A DNA stretch of 64,000 nucleotides, taken from assembly GCA_021399435.1 (NCBI GenBank), contig JAJTUP010000002.1, forward strand, positions 2,356,001-2,420,000. The letters run 5' to 3'. The notes beneath the pieces are model-generated. The model saw only the letters and a program-made list of their open reading frames with translations. It had not been told where the DNA came from and did no database searches. This DNA comes from Diaporthe sp. PMI_573 (Eukaryota > Ascomycota > Sordariomycetes > Diaporthales > Diaporthaceae). Positions within the stretch are counted from its first letter, which is position 1; each line of letters starts with the position of its first letter. This document shows, one piece after another, positions 11,572 through 22,565 of this stretch. A program made the translations under genes and the position numbers.

Positions 11572-13835
11572 CTATCCTGGATAAGGTGCCATTCCTGGGG
11601 CCGCCTGGTTGTAGTAGAAGCCATCAGGTCCTGGAGACATACCCATGCCGTATCCAGGTGCTGCGTACGCCGGATAATTGGGGTATGTTGGTATTTGAGC
11701 TGCGTCATAGTAATAGACGCAACCCCCACTCTCCTGGGCGACCAACGCTGACGAGGCGCCGCCCTGTCCATTCCCTTGGCCACCTGAAGGACCGCCCTGT
11801 CCGCCCTGGTTGTAATTCATCTGCTGGTGTTGCTGCGTCCCAGGGTAGAAGGGCGGAGCTGCGGCCGACGGCGCCATGTTATTACCATACTGCGGAGGAT
11901 AGTAGTAACCTTGAGGAGGGGCCATCATCTGATATGGCTGATTGTAGTAAGCCGGCTGAGGCTGAGGCTGGGGATGAGGCTGCGTGAAGCCAGACGGCTG
12001 GAACGGCGCGGCATGGATGGCCCTTTCGGGGATCTGGGACAAGGGCGTCCCCGTGGAGAATTGAGACGGATAAGGCGGATTGCGAGCGTGTGTGTCCTGG
12101 GACAAGCTATTGGCCACCTGAGGGGGTACCTGTTGGTGGAAAGCTTGCTGGTATTGTTGCGGTGGGTTGATTTGCCGAGTAGGTGACTCAATGTTCTCCA
12201 ATGACACGGCTTTCTGGGGCCGGGGTTGGTGCATAGGAATGGAGCCCGGGCGATTTTCTTGGAAGATGGGCTTCTGAGGGAGAGGGTGCGTTTGAGGGTG
12301 CGGAAGATCGCTGATCGAAGGCTCAAAGGCCGCGGGCTGCTCTGGCGCCGGTACAGGAGCTGGTGTGGAAGCGTCAGGGGTATCGCCAACCAGTGGAGGC
12401 CGGGGAAAGACTGCTGTCATAGTAGCTGGTACAGGCATAGGCATTGACATGTCTGGACGAGCCATAGGGGGGAGCCGGACAATGGGACGCGACATAGCAG
12501 ATCCGGTCGGAGAGATGAAGTCTGCTGGAGCAATAGAAGAACGCCGACTCATATCAACACTCGGAGTGTAAACGCTTCCACCATAATAACTTCCTCCGTA
12601 AACACTCGTGCGGCGCGAGTAACCGCCCACTGAGCCCAGGCCCGGGCGTGGCTTGCCACGCACCCGCTGCTGGTTTGGTCGTAAAGCACGAGGAATAAAG
12701 ATGAAGGACCTATCAACAGCAGGGAATATGTACCGCGGCGGGTTGTCGGGCAGCGAAATCCGCACCGGTTTGTCACGTCGCAGCGGGGGCCTGTGGTCTG
12801 GTAACTTCGTGTACCGCTTGATCGCGATGCCGGAGAACGATTTAGGCTCCTTAAGCCCCGGGAAGAAGACACGAATTTCCACGTTGCCCAGCGTCTTCTC
12901 AGTCGATAATGTTCTGTTGATCGGAGTGTTGCTGGGAGGACAAGTGGGGATGTGTCCGTCACCATTGGGAAGGCCCTCGGCAGGCTGAGTGGATTGTCTT
13001 GGTTGTCGGGGAGGCATAGGCTCAGCAACAGTCTCATGCATGTCGTGAGACCAAGGAGCGCTCGTCGTGGGGTCAAAAGGCGACTGGAACGATCTGCAGG
13101 CCGTTAGTTAGCAACAGCGCTGGTTGTGATAAATGAAAACGAAGGGGGGGGGGTAAATTCATACTGTACCGGTGCGAAGGGGCCGCCGAAGCCGCGACCC
13201 CTTCCTCGGCCTCTGGCCAATGCTCCTCTGCCAAAGGGGCGAAAGCCATTCGCAGCAGGCCCGGCATGACGGTGGTCGTGCATAAAGAATGCACCACGAT
13301 TCGGCACGAATGCTGGGTCCTCGTCTCTCCTCTTGCGGTACTCTTCATGTTCACGTCGCCGGCGTTCGAACGGAGGTTCCTGGGACGCCAACGATGTCGA
13401 GCTTACAACTACTGGCCCGCCCGGCCTGGAGTTCGGCGCGGTGGTTTCGTCGGTGTGGGCGGTCTTGGGCGAGTCCGAGATGCTCAGCTCGTGAAGGCGT
13501 GATTCGGTCTCGGCGTCGGCCCCAGCGACTTGGCCGTCAGCGTCGGTTGCTCCAGGTACGGCGAGGGCAGCGCGACGATCACCAGCTTTCGTGGACCCGC
13601 GGCCAGAGTTCTTCTTGACAACCGGGGATATAGGCGATGCCTCGTCAACATTGCTGGTGTCGCTATCATCCGCATGGTTGTTCTCATCGCTAACGACGGA
13701 TCCCTCGGTCATCGAGTCATCGTCAAGAGCGTCGAGAGTCTCAGGCCCACCCTCGTCGTCGCCATCATCGTCAATGCGGCGGCGATGACCGAGGGCCCTC
13801 CTGCTATTGTTATTGCGCTTGGGATTGGCAGCCAT
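11572..13835 (-). CDS. Barentsz/CASC3 exon-junction-complex protein
   Basis: Two exons, 13835-13165 and 13093-11572, separated by a 71-nt intron, encode 730 residues. The donor choice (GTATGA at 13164) is fixed by phase. The acidic N-terminus ends in the Btz/SELOR-type motif at about 155-190 (PPFERRRREHEEYRKRRDED, then DPAFVPNRGAFFMHDHR). In metazoan CASC3 this region clamps eIF4A3 in the exon-junction complex. An RG-rich stretch (GRGALARGRGRGRGFGG) follows. The long C-terminal half is rich in Pro, Gln, Tyr and Gly and is probably disordered. The likely role is a cytoplasmic exon-junction-complex component linked to mRNA localisation, translation or decay. Recognition rests mainly on the Btz motif and its position; the rest is too low-complexity to help. 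Confidence 0.8.
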
Positions 13836-14721
13836 CTTGTGTGTAGGGATCGGCGGTCGTGGGGACAGGATGGCGGGGGATTGACTGCAGCGCGAGCTGT
13901 ACTTGCAGCGCTTTCAGATGATGTCGAGGGTCGACATGCGGTATCGGGCGTCGAGATGATTGATGCCGGGGATTGTTTGATTGTCAGACCCGCGAGGTCG
14001 GGCTAGGACGAATAGGTGGATGGGTTTTTGTCAGGAACCGCGCTGCGGCAATGCAGGGGAGCGTGGGCGTGGGAGCGACTGTTGAAACTGGAACGAGCTC
14101 TCGCAGGACAAGAGGGCCCGGAACAGAAGGGCACGATCAACAAAAAGACCAAAGAAGGCAGACAACGACTGTTGCAGCAGGGCTGACTGGTGCGGCTGCA
14201 GCTGCAATTGCGGTGGTAGTGGCAGTTGAGGCGCCGACCGCGGGTTTGGAACCTAAATCCGGCAGACTGGTGTCAAGGAGGACGTGATGCGAGGCGCGGA
14301 GGCGTTGGGTGTGCGGTGCGAGTGCGGTACAGACGGGGGGGGTTGCAAGAGGAGTCAAAGGCGAGTAAACGCTTGACCGGCGGGTGGCAGAAGGGAGAAA
14401 CAAGCTAGCTGCTGGCCAGAGTCTTGTCGGGATTCACCAACCGAGGGAGGAGGACACCGGCTTCGACGGCGGCGGGTGGTGGTGATGTGGACGGGGTGTG
14501 ATAGGATTGTTGTTGAGAACGACAGCAGCAAAGCAATGGGTGCGGCGGCGGCCAGGATGACGGAGAGCAAGAGCTGGAGCTGGTCCCCAAGCTTTAGCCT
14601 TTCCACCCAAGTGGCTCGGGTGGTTGCTGGCGGCCCATCGTGTCGTATCGTATTTTTCCCGCGCTCGCCCGCCGTGCCCAAGGTGCCAGGCAGGCAGGCG
14701 CGTCTGGGCCCGGTAATAAAC

Positions 14722-14760
14722 AGCAGCAGCCACGAGCAGCAGCCACGAGCAGCAGCCACG
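14722..14760 (+). repeat. Tandem repeat, 3 x 13 bp
   Basis: Three perfect units of AGCAGCAGCCACG, followed by a partial fourth. Confidence 0.95.
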
Positions 14761-16390
14761 AGCAGCGGGAGGACCAGCCAGCCTGTCAGCTTGGGAGGGC
14801 CTGGACCGTTGTAAAATGGCCGTGGGGACCCAGCTGCCCGCGAAAACCCTCAATTGCCTGTCTGTGAATGGTCCGGTCCGTACCTGAGCTTACGGTCACT
14901 GCACCACACACCAACGGTAGTCGTGCAGGCAGGGTACCCGTGACATCCTGGGCCACCGTCCATGTTTACATACAACCGTCATTGCACACGGTAGATGCTG
15001 AAGCCACCCAGACCCATGGCCAGCCTCAACCATAACGATACCTAGTCGTCTCGTGAACCGACAGCGTCGGGGACGACCTTGACCTTGTCGGCATCGGCAT
15101 CAACGACGCTGCCTGCCTCCCCGCCTCTCTGCTGCCTGCCCGTGGAGCAAACTGTATCCATGTGCGGGCAACCTTGCTTCTTTCTTCAGCACAACAGCAA
15201 GCGGGCCCTCTTCAGGGGCTGCCACACGACGCAGCTAGCAACCAGCAGTACTGTACACAGTACCTCTCTTCCTAGGCACGGGAAAGGTACCACACCACCA
15301 CTCGCGGTGCCGTACCGGATATCATCCACGTGTCTCCTGCCTCCTCTCCCGCCCAGATTCCCACCCAGTACCATCGGTTGTCTGCTCTGGCCCATCCGAG
15401 TCAGGAAGCATGGTTGCCGCACGCCCATCACGAAACGCCTGAGCAATCTAAGATCTCCAGGTTTGACGGCAGATCCATCCACAACAACTCCTGACGCGGG
15501 CTTCTGCTGCGTCCCGTCCTGCTGCCTGTCTTGTCGGAATGGCTCTGAATGAAGCTTTGGCTGCGACCAGCGGCTTGCTTCCCTCCTCAAAAACCCGCGA
15601 TCCTCGTCATGCTTTAAACCATAAAACGGGCTTCGGTTATCGAGGGTCTGACGGTCGCCTTCCTCGAAAGGCTCGACGCCTCATTACGCGGACAGTATAT
15701 TTCTCAAGGCCGGACTGCACATTCCCAATCGGCATGGATCAACTGGGGCAAAGCTACCCCAACTTTACCCCGGGCTGGCTGACCAAAAGGCCTTCGATCG
15801 GCGCCGATGGGGTCGGACCTTTTTCATAAATATTGTGTAAGATACAGACTACCTGACTTACCTGGCTACGTCGGAATTGCTCCCAGATTCACCACAGAGA
15901 TCGCACCGAGAAATGCAAATGACGCGCATCGCTCTCGCAGGTTTCCATGAATTCTACAGGAGGACTTGACCGTCTCTGTCGCAAGTAGAACCGTGTGGCA
16001 CGGCCTAGAGTGAAAGGCGTCATGACTGGCTCTGCTTTTTGGTTTTTGGAGACGATCGATCTTCACATGATAAGCACCACCGGGCACCACTCCCTCTGTC
16101 TCGCCAAGCCATCAGAGGAAGGTATGATTGGTTGGACCTATCATTTGGTACAAGACAGGTATCTATACCACCCTTCGCCATCACCTTGCAGTACATATAG
16201 AATACACCTTTGCATTTTCACAGACTGACTGACCCCCTCTACAACATCCGCCACCACCTGTCAGGCTGGCGCTGTGCGACCAGGACCCAGCCACCGAAAG
16301 CGGCACGGCAGCATGGTACTGGCCAGAAAGGGCCAGAACATGGCAGGGCTGCATCGCAACCAGTAGGACACGGCAGCACTCGGCTCGAGT

Positions 16391-16418
16391 CAAGCGAGCA
16401 AGCGAGCAAGCGAGCAAG
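16391..16418 (+). repeat. Tandem repeat, 3.5 x 8 bp
   Basis: The unit CAAGCGAG is repeated three and a half times without mismatch. Confidence 0.95.
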
Positions 16419-16532
16419 CCTCAAGCTAGCTACTGCAAGCCCATGCTGGCACGTTCGGGCCCGCCCTGATGGGGACAGACCATCGCGAATGGTGAGGGTC
16501 TACGCCCGGGGATCTTGGATCCAACAGGGTGT

Positions 16533-17027
16533 TTATCGAGTAAACGGGCATGCAGGTCGTAAGCCTCGCAAAGCGAGCGGGCCAATCATTTTACACCGTC
16601 CCTTTGCCAGATGTAACACGCGGGCGTGCGCCAGCTGTAGACTTGGTGACCGGCGTGCATGAAATGTTTGAATATTCTCTGTTCGCCTTGAGAAGACATG
16701 TGAGAGCTCCCTTCCTCTCTCATGTTGGTTGTGCGCCACCCAAAACGAGCGCCCGGCGTCAACGGCGAGGCAAGCGAACATTGACACTACGCGGTGATCT
16801 CCAAAGAGGGCCTCCCGGTTGTGTTCGTAGAAGACCTCAAAGGTATAAGCGGGATTGTTAGTCCAAAGAAAATTTCTGATATGGAGTTCGCTAGCTAGTG
16901 CTTCGAGATATGTGCTTTTAGGTAGAATAAGTTCGGCTAAGGAGCATCTCAATGTCCTCCCTTCTGCGATCAAATCATAGCTGTCATAAAAAACGCCGTG
17001 AAATCTGCCTCGTCGCCCTGTTGCCAT
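16533..17027 (-). CDS. Doubtful hypothetical ORF or gene remnant
   Basis: This is an open frame of 164 residues from an ATG, just downstream of the protease stop and in the same frame. The first about 80 residues look protein-like, with balanced composition and alternating aromatic and charged residues (AYTFEVFYEHNREALFG). The remainder becomes Arg/His-rich and featureless. I do not recognise it. It may be a remnant of a gene, a real small protein, or chance read-through DNA in the protease 3' UTR. Confidence 0.2.
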   Translation of the reverse strand: MATGRRGRFHGVFYDSYDLIAEGRTLRCSLAELILPKSTYLEALASELHIRNFLWTNNPAYTFEVFYEHNREALFGDHRVVSMFACLAVDAGRSFWVAHNQHERGRELSHVFSRRTENIQTFHARRSPSLQLAHARVLHLAKGRCKMIGPLALRGLRPACPFTR

Positions 17028-17054
17028 TTCCTCAGACCCGCGTTCCTGACTCAC

Positions 17055-18434
17055 TTAAGAGCTGGTAGAAGGTGGCTCAAGATTCTGAGTGCTCTCAATC
17101 TTGGGGACAACGCCGAAGCGGGTGTTCCCCTGGTCCCAGATGGCATAGACGCTCTTCAGGAACGTGTCGCCGAGGATATCAAAGGGGTTATCACCACGCG
17201 ACTGGACTCCACCGTACCAGTATCCCTCTTCAGCCTCCGCAAAGGCTAGATCCTCTTTCTGGATTGTGAACTCCTTGTCGCCTACGGCGACGCTGAAGTC
17301 CGGCAGCTGATCGGCCTTGGTTGAGGTTGGGAACAGCCAGCCCTGCTGCTGCTCGTCGTACTTGGAGCCAGGGATGGCCTTGTACAATGCCTCGCAGACC
17401 TCGTCGGATACGAGGGCGAGTGTGGTGCCGGTGTCGGCAATGGCCGTGTTGTTGGCGATGTCGATCTTGTTGCCAGCGACAGTGGCACTCGCCGAGGGGA
17501 ACATCCAGAAGCCCTGGGAGTTGTCAATGTCGACGTACGAGATCTCGTTCTTGCCGACGAGGTCCTGGTCGATGTACCCGAAGGTGTAGAACGAGTTGGC
17601 CTGGTCGTCACGGGAGCTGTAGAACGCCGAGGTGAAGAGCTGGGCCCCCGCGGGGATGTCACCCTGCGAGATCATGTTCGCGACAGGAGTGTTCTGGGGG
17701 GACGGTTCGTTGTTCTTGGTGACCGTGTTGATAGATGGGAAGGCGAGACCGAGCAGCCCATCGCCGGTTCCCGACGTGAATTGGTCAGCGGCAACCTTGG
17801 CCAACTCGACGGCTTGGTTCTCAACAGATAGACCGCCAATCCTGACAGTGTCGTTGCCAACATCGCCAGACGCAGAGCTGCCATCGCCATAGGAGATCTT
17901 CCATGCCTCGCCCTCCGCAGCCTTCCAGGTGGATGACTTGGACGGGTCAAAGACGTTGTGTCCCTTCTGGGCGCTCGCAGGGAGCTCAGTAGAGAAGACC
18001 TGGGGCCATCAGCTATGGTCAGATGAACGCTATCAGCCTGAGACACTCACCCAGAGGTCAGATGATCCAGTATCAAAGTCCAGCTTCAGCTTCTGGGGAG
18101 GAGTTCCGATCTCGACCTCACAGAGGTACATGGAGTCATTCTGCTGGTCCTCGGCGGTGACTTCACCAGTTTGGTCGCCGGCGGCCTTGACGAATTTGTT
18201 CACACGACGGACACGTCCACCTCTTGCAACGTTGGAGTGGGCAAGCCCACGCTGCTGAATTGTGGTGGCATGGCGGTAGGGACCAGGTTGGGTGGGCTGG
18301 AACCCAAACTTGTTGATCAGGTAGACGTAGGACTTGGTGCCGTGGCGCTTGTAATTCTGGTTGGGTACGGCGTAGACCTTGCGCAATCCCAGCTTTTGTC
18401 TGAGTTCGGACTGCGTCTTGAAGGCGGCCTCCAT
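17055..18434 (-). CDS. Pepsin-like aspartic protease (A1), no signal peptide
   Basis: Two exons, 18434-18051 and 17999-17055, with a 51-nt intron in phase 0, encode 442 residues. Both catalytic motifs are present: DTGSSDLW with Asp121 (split from the next exon right after the Trp) and ADTGTTLAL with Asp317. The flap-type region ([11 protein letters not shown]) and the C-terminal [17 protein letters not shown] also fit family A1. Residues 1-about 95 form a basic propeptide-like region. The N-terminus ([16 protein letters not shown]) is polar and has no hydrophobic signal segment, unlike secreted aspergillopepsins and endothiapepsin. The in-frame sequence upstream has no ATG. Either the protein enters the cell interior or vacuole by another route, or an upstream exon was missed. 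Confidence 0.9.
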
Positions 18435-18694
18435 GATTGCTTTGGTAGCCACGATGGCTGCGTCAGGTGGTGATGGGTTGAGGATGTTCGGTGACAAGCT
18501 GTCAAAAGATGCCTTGTGGGGTGTGGTGGAGGGTTGTTGGCAGTGAAATGGAAGGACGAGGTATCTTGACGTCAAAGGGCGGAGTGAAGAAGCGGGAGGT
18601 GATGTTGAGGAGGGCGGTGTTCTTATATGCCTGGAGGTTACCTCGCGGATTGGGGAGAGACGTGTTGTCACCCAGGCCCCTGAAGTATTAGTCC

Positions 18695-18725
18695 AGGTAC
18701 CCAGACAGGTACCCAGACAGGTACC
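18695..18725 (+). repeat. Tandem repeat, 12 bp, about 2.5 units
   Basis: AGGTACCCAGAC occurs twice in perfect tandem and continues into a partial third copy. It lies about 260 bp upstream of the protease start, so it could be regulatory. Confidence 0.9.
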
Positions 18726-19563
18726 GGGGTAGTATTGACGCAATGCACAAGGTGCACGCACCTTTTGATAGCTATCTATGTCTCTACATGGTGGGGATTA
18801 AAAGCCCCCAGACACCGGGTGATCGATCATATGAGACGGTGACTCGGAGTGTGCCTGTTGATATGTTGGCCTGCTGATCCTCCACCTCTGGCCAGTCCCC
18901 GATACGGAGATGATCGTGATGGCACCGTCGCCAGAGGCGTACTCAAAAGGGGTGGGAGTGTGTCCAAGGCCGCTCATCCTCTGAGAGGTGTCTACCTGAG
19001 TATGTACAAGGACGCGCATTGTCTATCTGTCACGGTCTTCCAGACGAGCTCATGCACTTCGCTTGTGGTACCTTGCTAGACGATACAGGGTACAAAGCTG
19101 TCTCGATGTGGGTACACGCTCACAACAAGCTTCGTTGGGCAATGCTGCAAGGAAATGGACCGCTTCATGCATGAGGGTGCAAGCCAGCAAATCAGTCTGC
19201 TCAAAGCAGAGATATGGACGCTGCTATTGTTTGATGATCGGCTGGAAAACAAGGACAACTCGCCTGACGATGAGCATCGAGGAGGTCTAGTGGGTTGGCC
19301 CGCTTCATCGCGATGCAGCGGAGCTTGACACATGTGCGGCCAGCTTGCGTCACCTCATGCTGCTTCCTGTGGCTCTCAGCGGTTGAGACTGGCGTCATAC
19401 CTCGATAGCCCGTATTTTCTGCTGGTTGAACAGGCATGGCACGTAGCGCAGGGTTACAACGGGGACAGCAGAGCAAAGCGCGCGGGAGAGCCATGTCATT
19501 AGTCCAGAACGGGTAGGCACAAGTACCGTGTAGCATGAGATAGCTCCCTCCCAATCCCAGTCC

Positions 19564-19599
19564 GAGGTCGAGGTCGAGGTCGAGGTCGAGGTCGAGGTC
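19564..19599 (+). repeat. Hexanucleotide repeat (GAGGTC)6
   Basis: Six perfect tandem copies of GAGGTC in non-coding DNA. Confidence 0.97.
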
Positions 19600-20883
19600 C
19601 AAGAGGGTAAGTGGGAGGGGGGGGGAACGCCTCTGGCCTGCCTGCCATGTGTCTGCCGGTGTCAAAGGTGGCGGCCTCCCGATGCAAAGAGATCTTGATC
19701 TGCCTTGGCCATACGGTTCCTGGACCCGGTTTGTTTTTTCTGGCGGCTTCTTGTATGTTGCTGATCGGTTGGCTTGCGGACCGTCGTGCTATCAGACCCC
19801 TGTGGACATGCGGTGCTACTATTCTTGGGTTGCAGTGGGCGGGTTTTTGAAAGCTTGTTTTCAACGACACGGTAACGGACCCGTCCTTGTCGTTCTCGGC
19901 GGCAAGCTTCTAGCACAATTGTTTTCCTGTTCCGCTTGCTTCTTCGACGTATGACGCTCTCTTCCGTTCAGCTGGCCTTGACTGCTGGACACCATCTTAC
20001 GCGTCCAGTAGATAAGAAGCCTGGTCTAAAGAAAACGGGCCACAACTGGGCGAGTGCAGGAAGAGATTAGATGTTTCAATGACGCAAGTCCATATCATAC
20101 GTGCAAGGCTTTCCTATCGCGCCTGATCCGCCCCTACCGCCGTGTCCATGCCGGCGGGCTAACCCGAGTGCCAAGCTTGGAGGCCCTTGTCTGTTCTAGG
20201 TGAACTGACTTTCATTCTTATGTTGTTCATGAACGAGTACATTTGGGGAATATTTAAAAGACTGGTCCAAATACCGGGGTGGGTGGGGGCGATTATTTCG
20301 ATATGTTGTGGACTTTTTTGTACTGGGCTGTGCTGTCGTCTTGTACTGTACTCTCATATTGAGCGGGGTTAAACAGTCGTAGGCCAAACAAGGTGCATGG
20401 ATTATTTGACCGTTGCATCCTTGACGCTGGTTTTATGTCGGAGGTTTTCCTAGCACTCAAGCCTCTGAGGCCATATTTCCACGGGACCACATACGCTGTT
20501 TCGCGTACAACATGAGGCTTGGCTTGCATTGCGACGTTTTCAAGGTACACAATATTCTGGGATCGCTGTCACTGGTCGAGTTGCTGGAGTTGAGTTCATG
20601 TAGTACGCGAAGAACAACCGAACGGGCACAAGTTTTGAGACCTTGTGTGCAACCAATGCCTTTAGGTATTAGGTGCTTATAAGTCTGGCAGGTTCACCAG
20701 TGGCAACGCCCATCACCACTGAATCACAGTAAGCACCTAAACAAGACAACTTCGGCCGATTATTGGGCTGGGTGGACTCAAAGATAAGCGACCATCGCTT
20801 GGTAACGCAACCGGCATTGCGGCCCCTCATATTCTCCCTTTCAGCCCCTCGCGACCACACTCGGAGCAGTTGCCGGGAGGTGC

Positions 20884-21744
20884 TCAACTCTCCGTCTTCC
20901 TAATCTTGCCAAAGACAAATCCCCTCACCCCGTTGCTCAGCCAAATGGCTTCGCCATCAGCGACATCTCGTGCCTTGACCTCTTGCTCTACAGCCAAGCC
21001 CCGCTCCAAGGCCCACCGCCTCGTCGTGCCATCCTGTCCACCGCTGCCGTCGTCTGCACTAAACTTCTCAGCAACGGGCGGCGTGACCCACCTTCCTCCT
21101 CGAAAGAAGTAGGGAGTCGTCAAGCTGCCCTCCATGATAGAACCTGTAGCCTCGTCCACAATGAGCACCTCTTGAGTCGCATCGGTGGGCTTGAGGCTGG
21201 CCCGCGCGCGAGCTTGGTCATACATTTCGCGTTGCGTGGTTTTATAATGGGTGTACTCGGAACGGTGCGTGGGACGTTTGTCAACGTGGACAACATATGG
21301 TGGTGATAGTCGAAGTTGGCCCAGCGGTGATTCTTGGCCATCAGCAGAACTGTGGTCATTTGGCCCAACTAGCTGTTTGGGAAAGAGATTCGCTAGGGGT
21401 GTTGCAGGGACGACCGAGGACTCCAGCCCGAGCTGCCCTTCCTGCGATAGAAGAACCTTGACTCTCCTGGGCTGATTGCTCGTGTCCTGGCCTAGTTGTT
21501 CCGTTATGAAGGACTCCAGCCTCGCCAGTCCGTTCGCCCCATCAATAGCCACAACTGCCTTTTCCCAGCCCCAGTACAATGCTGCCTTCAACATGCGGTC
21601 TCGGTGGTAGTCCAACATGTAATAAGCAGACGGCTTGGTGGGATCCCAGCCAAGGTCATCCTGCTGGCTGTCCACCAGCTGAAGCAGCGTGGGATCAAAA
21701 CGTAGAGATGTAAATAGCTGGAAGTTCTCACCCATTCTGCCCAT
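20884..21744 (-). CDS. Class IV aminotransferase, 4-amino-4-deoxychorismate lyase-like
   Basis: Single exon, 286 residues. The N-terminal ENFQLFTSLRFDP and LDYHRDRMLKAALYWGW match the PabC/Abz2-like fold of class IV PLP enzymes. The presumed PLP lysine is Lys168 in THYKTTQREMYDQARARA. It is followed by the class signature, LIVDEATGSIMEGSLTTPYF and RGGRWVTPP. The enzyme would release pyruvate from aminodeoxychorismate to give p-aminobenzoate for folate synthesis. A branched-chain or D-amino-acid aminotransferase role is less likely given the length and short N-domain. An in-frame TAA sits just before the start ATG, and a second ATG lies nine bases further on. An upstream, out-of-frame ATG opens a leader that resembles a mitochondrial presequence (see findings). 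Confidence 0.82.
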   Translation of the reverse strand: MGRMGENFQLFTSLRFDPTLLQLVDSQQDDLGWDPTKPSAYYMLDYHRDRMLKAALYWGWEKAVVAIDGANGLARLESFITEQLGQDTSNQPRRVKVLLSQEGQLGLESSVVPATPLANLFPKQLVGPNDHSSADGQESPLGQLRLSPPYVVHVDKRPTHRSEYTHYKTTQREMYDQARARASLKPTDATQEVLIVDEATGSIMEGSLTTPYFFRGGRWVTPPVAEKFSADDGSGGQDGTTRRWALERGLAVEQEVKARDVADGEAIWLSNGVRGFVFGKIRKTES

Positions 21745-22565
21745 GAGAGATTAATACCTTGACGTGGCTTATCTTGTTCGACACTGCCAGAAAGACGCGG
21801 AAAGAGGTTCAAAGCAGGCGTAGAATAGGATGCGGACGTTGTGCTGTGAATGAGTCTTGCAAGTGAGCCAATGCGACGGAACATTTGGGGGGTGCCCTGG
21901 CGGGCGTTGACAAGCGGCTCCGAGGCCGGAAGTCACGGCTGCAGGGTTCGAATAATTCCGCCTGGCAGCGCACGAATCTTTTCATCCATTATACTCGCAG
22001 TAGCAGCACCCAACTGGCCCGGCCAAGTCCTACGGAGAGTTGCGTAGCAGTCCTGACTTTCAACCGTATGTTTGGTGTTTTTTGATCGCCGTTGTACCTA
22101 GATGCACCACTCCTAGGTCTCCAAATAGTGTAGGAGCCCCTTTGACGACTAGCCGCCTGAGTTGGCAGAATTGGGGTCGTGAGTACCCACCTGCGGGCAG
22201 CTCCTGGGTCCCATCCCATGGTTGATGACGCCGTTTTAGTGGCCCGTGCTCCGTTATCGAGCTCACTCCCACCTGCTAAATTCCTAATAGCAAAGACCTC
22301 CAATTGCGCGCGACCGATTTTTTTCGCGTCAAGCAACGAGCAACCGTCCAGCCGACTGAACAAGAGAGACGAAGCTTTGGCCTGCTTGCGTTCTGGCTGC
22401 ACAACTACTCCTCGCCTTCGAGTACTCAGTTCTGTTGCCGTCGCCCTGACCTCGGTCTTCCGCCAATTGCTTCCGCCATCGGGTCCTCGATTTCGATTCG
22501 ATTGATCTGTGCATCGTAGTCCTAGGGCATCCGGCATAGGCCCACACACATCCTCGAACGACATC
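21745..22565. promoter_or_regulatory. Divergent promoter region
   Basis: It is shared by the aminodeoxychorismate-lyase-like gene (minus) and TOM70 (plus). No further gene is visible. It contains an upstream ATG frame at 21884 on the minus strand. I cannot name any transcription-factor site with confidence. Confidence 0.5.

Larger units (their letters stand above)
13836..17054. other. 3.2-kb intergenic region with short tandem repeats
   Basis: This is the upstream region of the Barentsz gene and the 3' side of the aspartic protease gene. No assured gene is visible; a doubtful open frame at 16533-17027 is listed separately. It contains a 13-bp tandem repeat (14722-14760) and an 8-bp tandem repeat (16391-16418). 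The other open frames are rich in Arg, Pro, Ser and Ala, as expected of GC-rich DNA. Confidence 0.5.
18435..20883. other. 2.4-kb intergenic region
   Basis: The left part is the promoter region of the protease gene and contains a 12-bp tandem repeat. A perfect hexamer repeat lies at 19564-19599. The rest holds no gene I can support. The open frames here overlap on both strands and look random. Confidence 0.55.

Noticed and set aside
14355..14853. Overlapping minus-strand frames upstream of the Barentsz gene
   Set aside because: Several frames on both strands stay open over GC-rich repeat DNA, and none has a start, motif or splice support.
21886..21990. tRNA-like GGTTCGAAT segment
   Set aside because: No matching T-stem, anticodon arm or acceptor stem could be folded around it.
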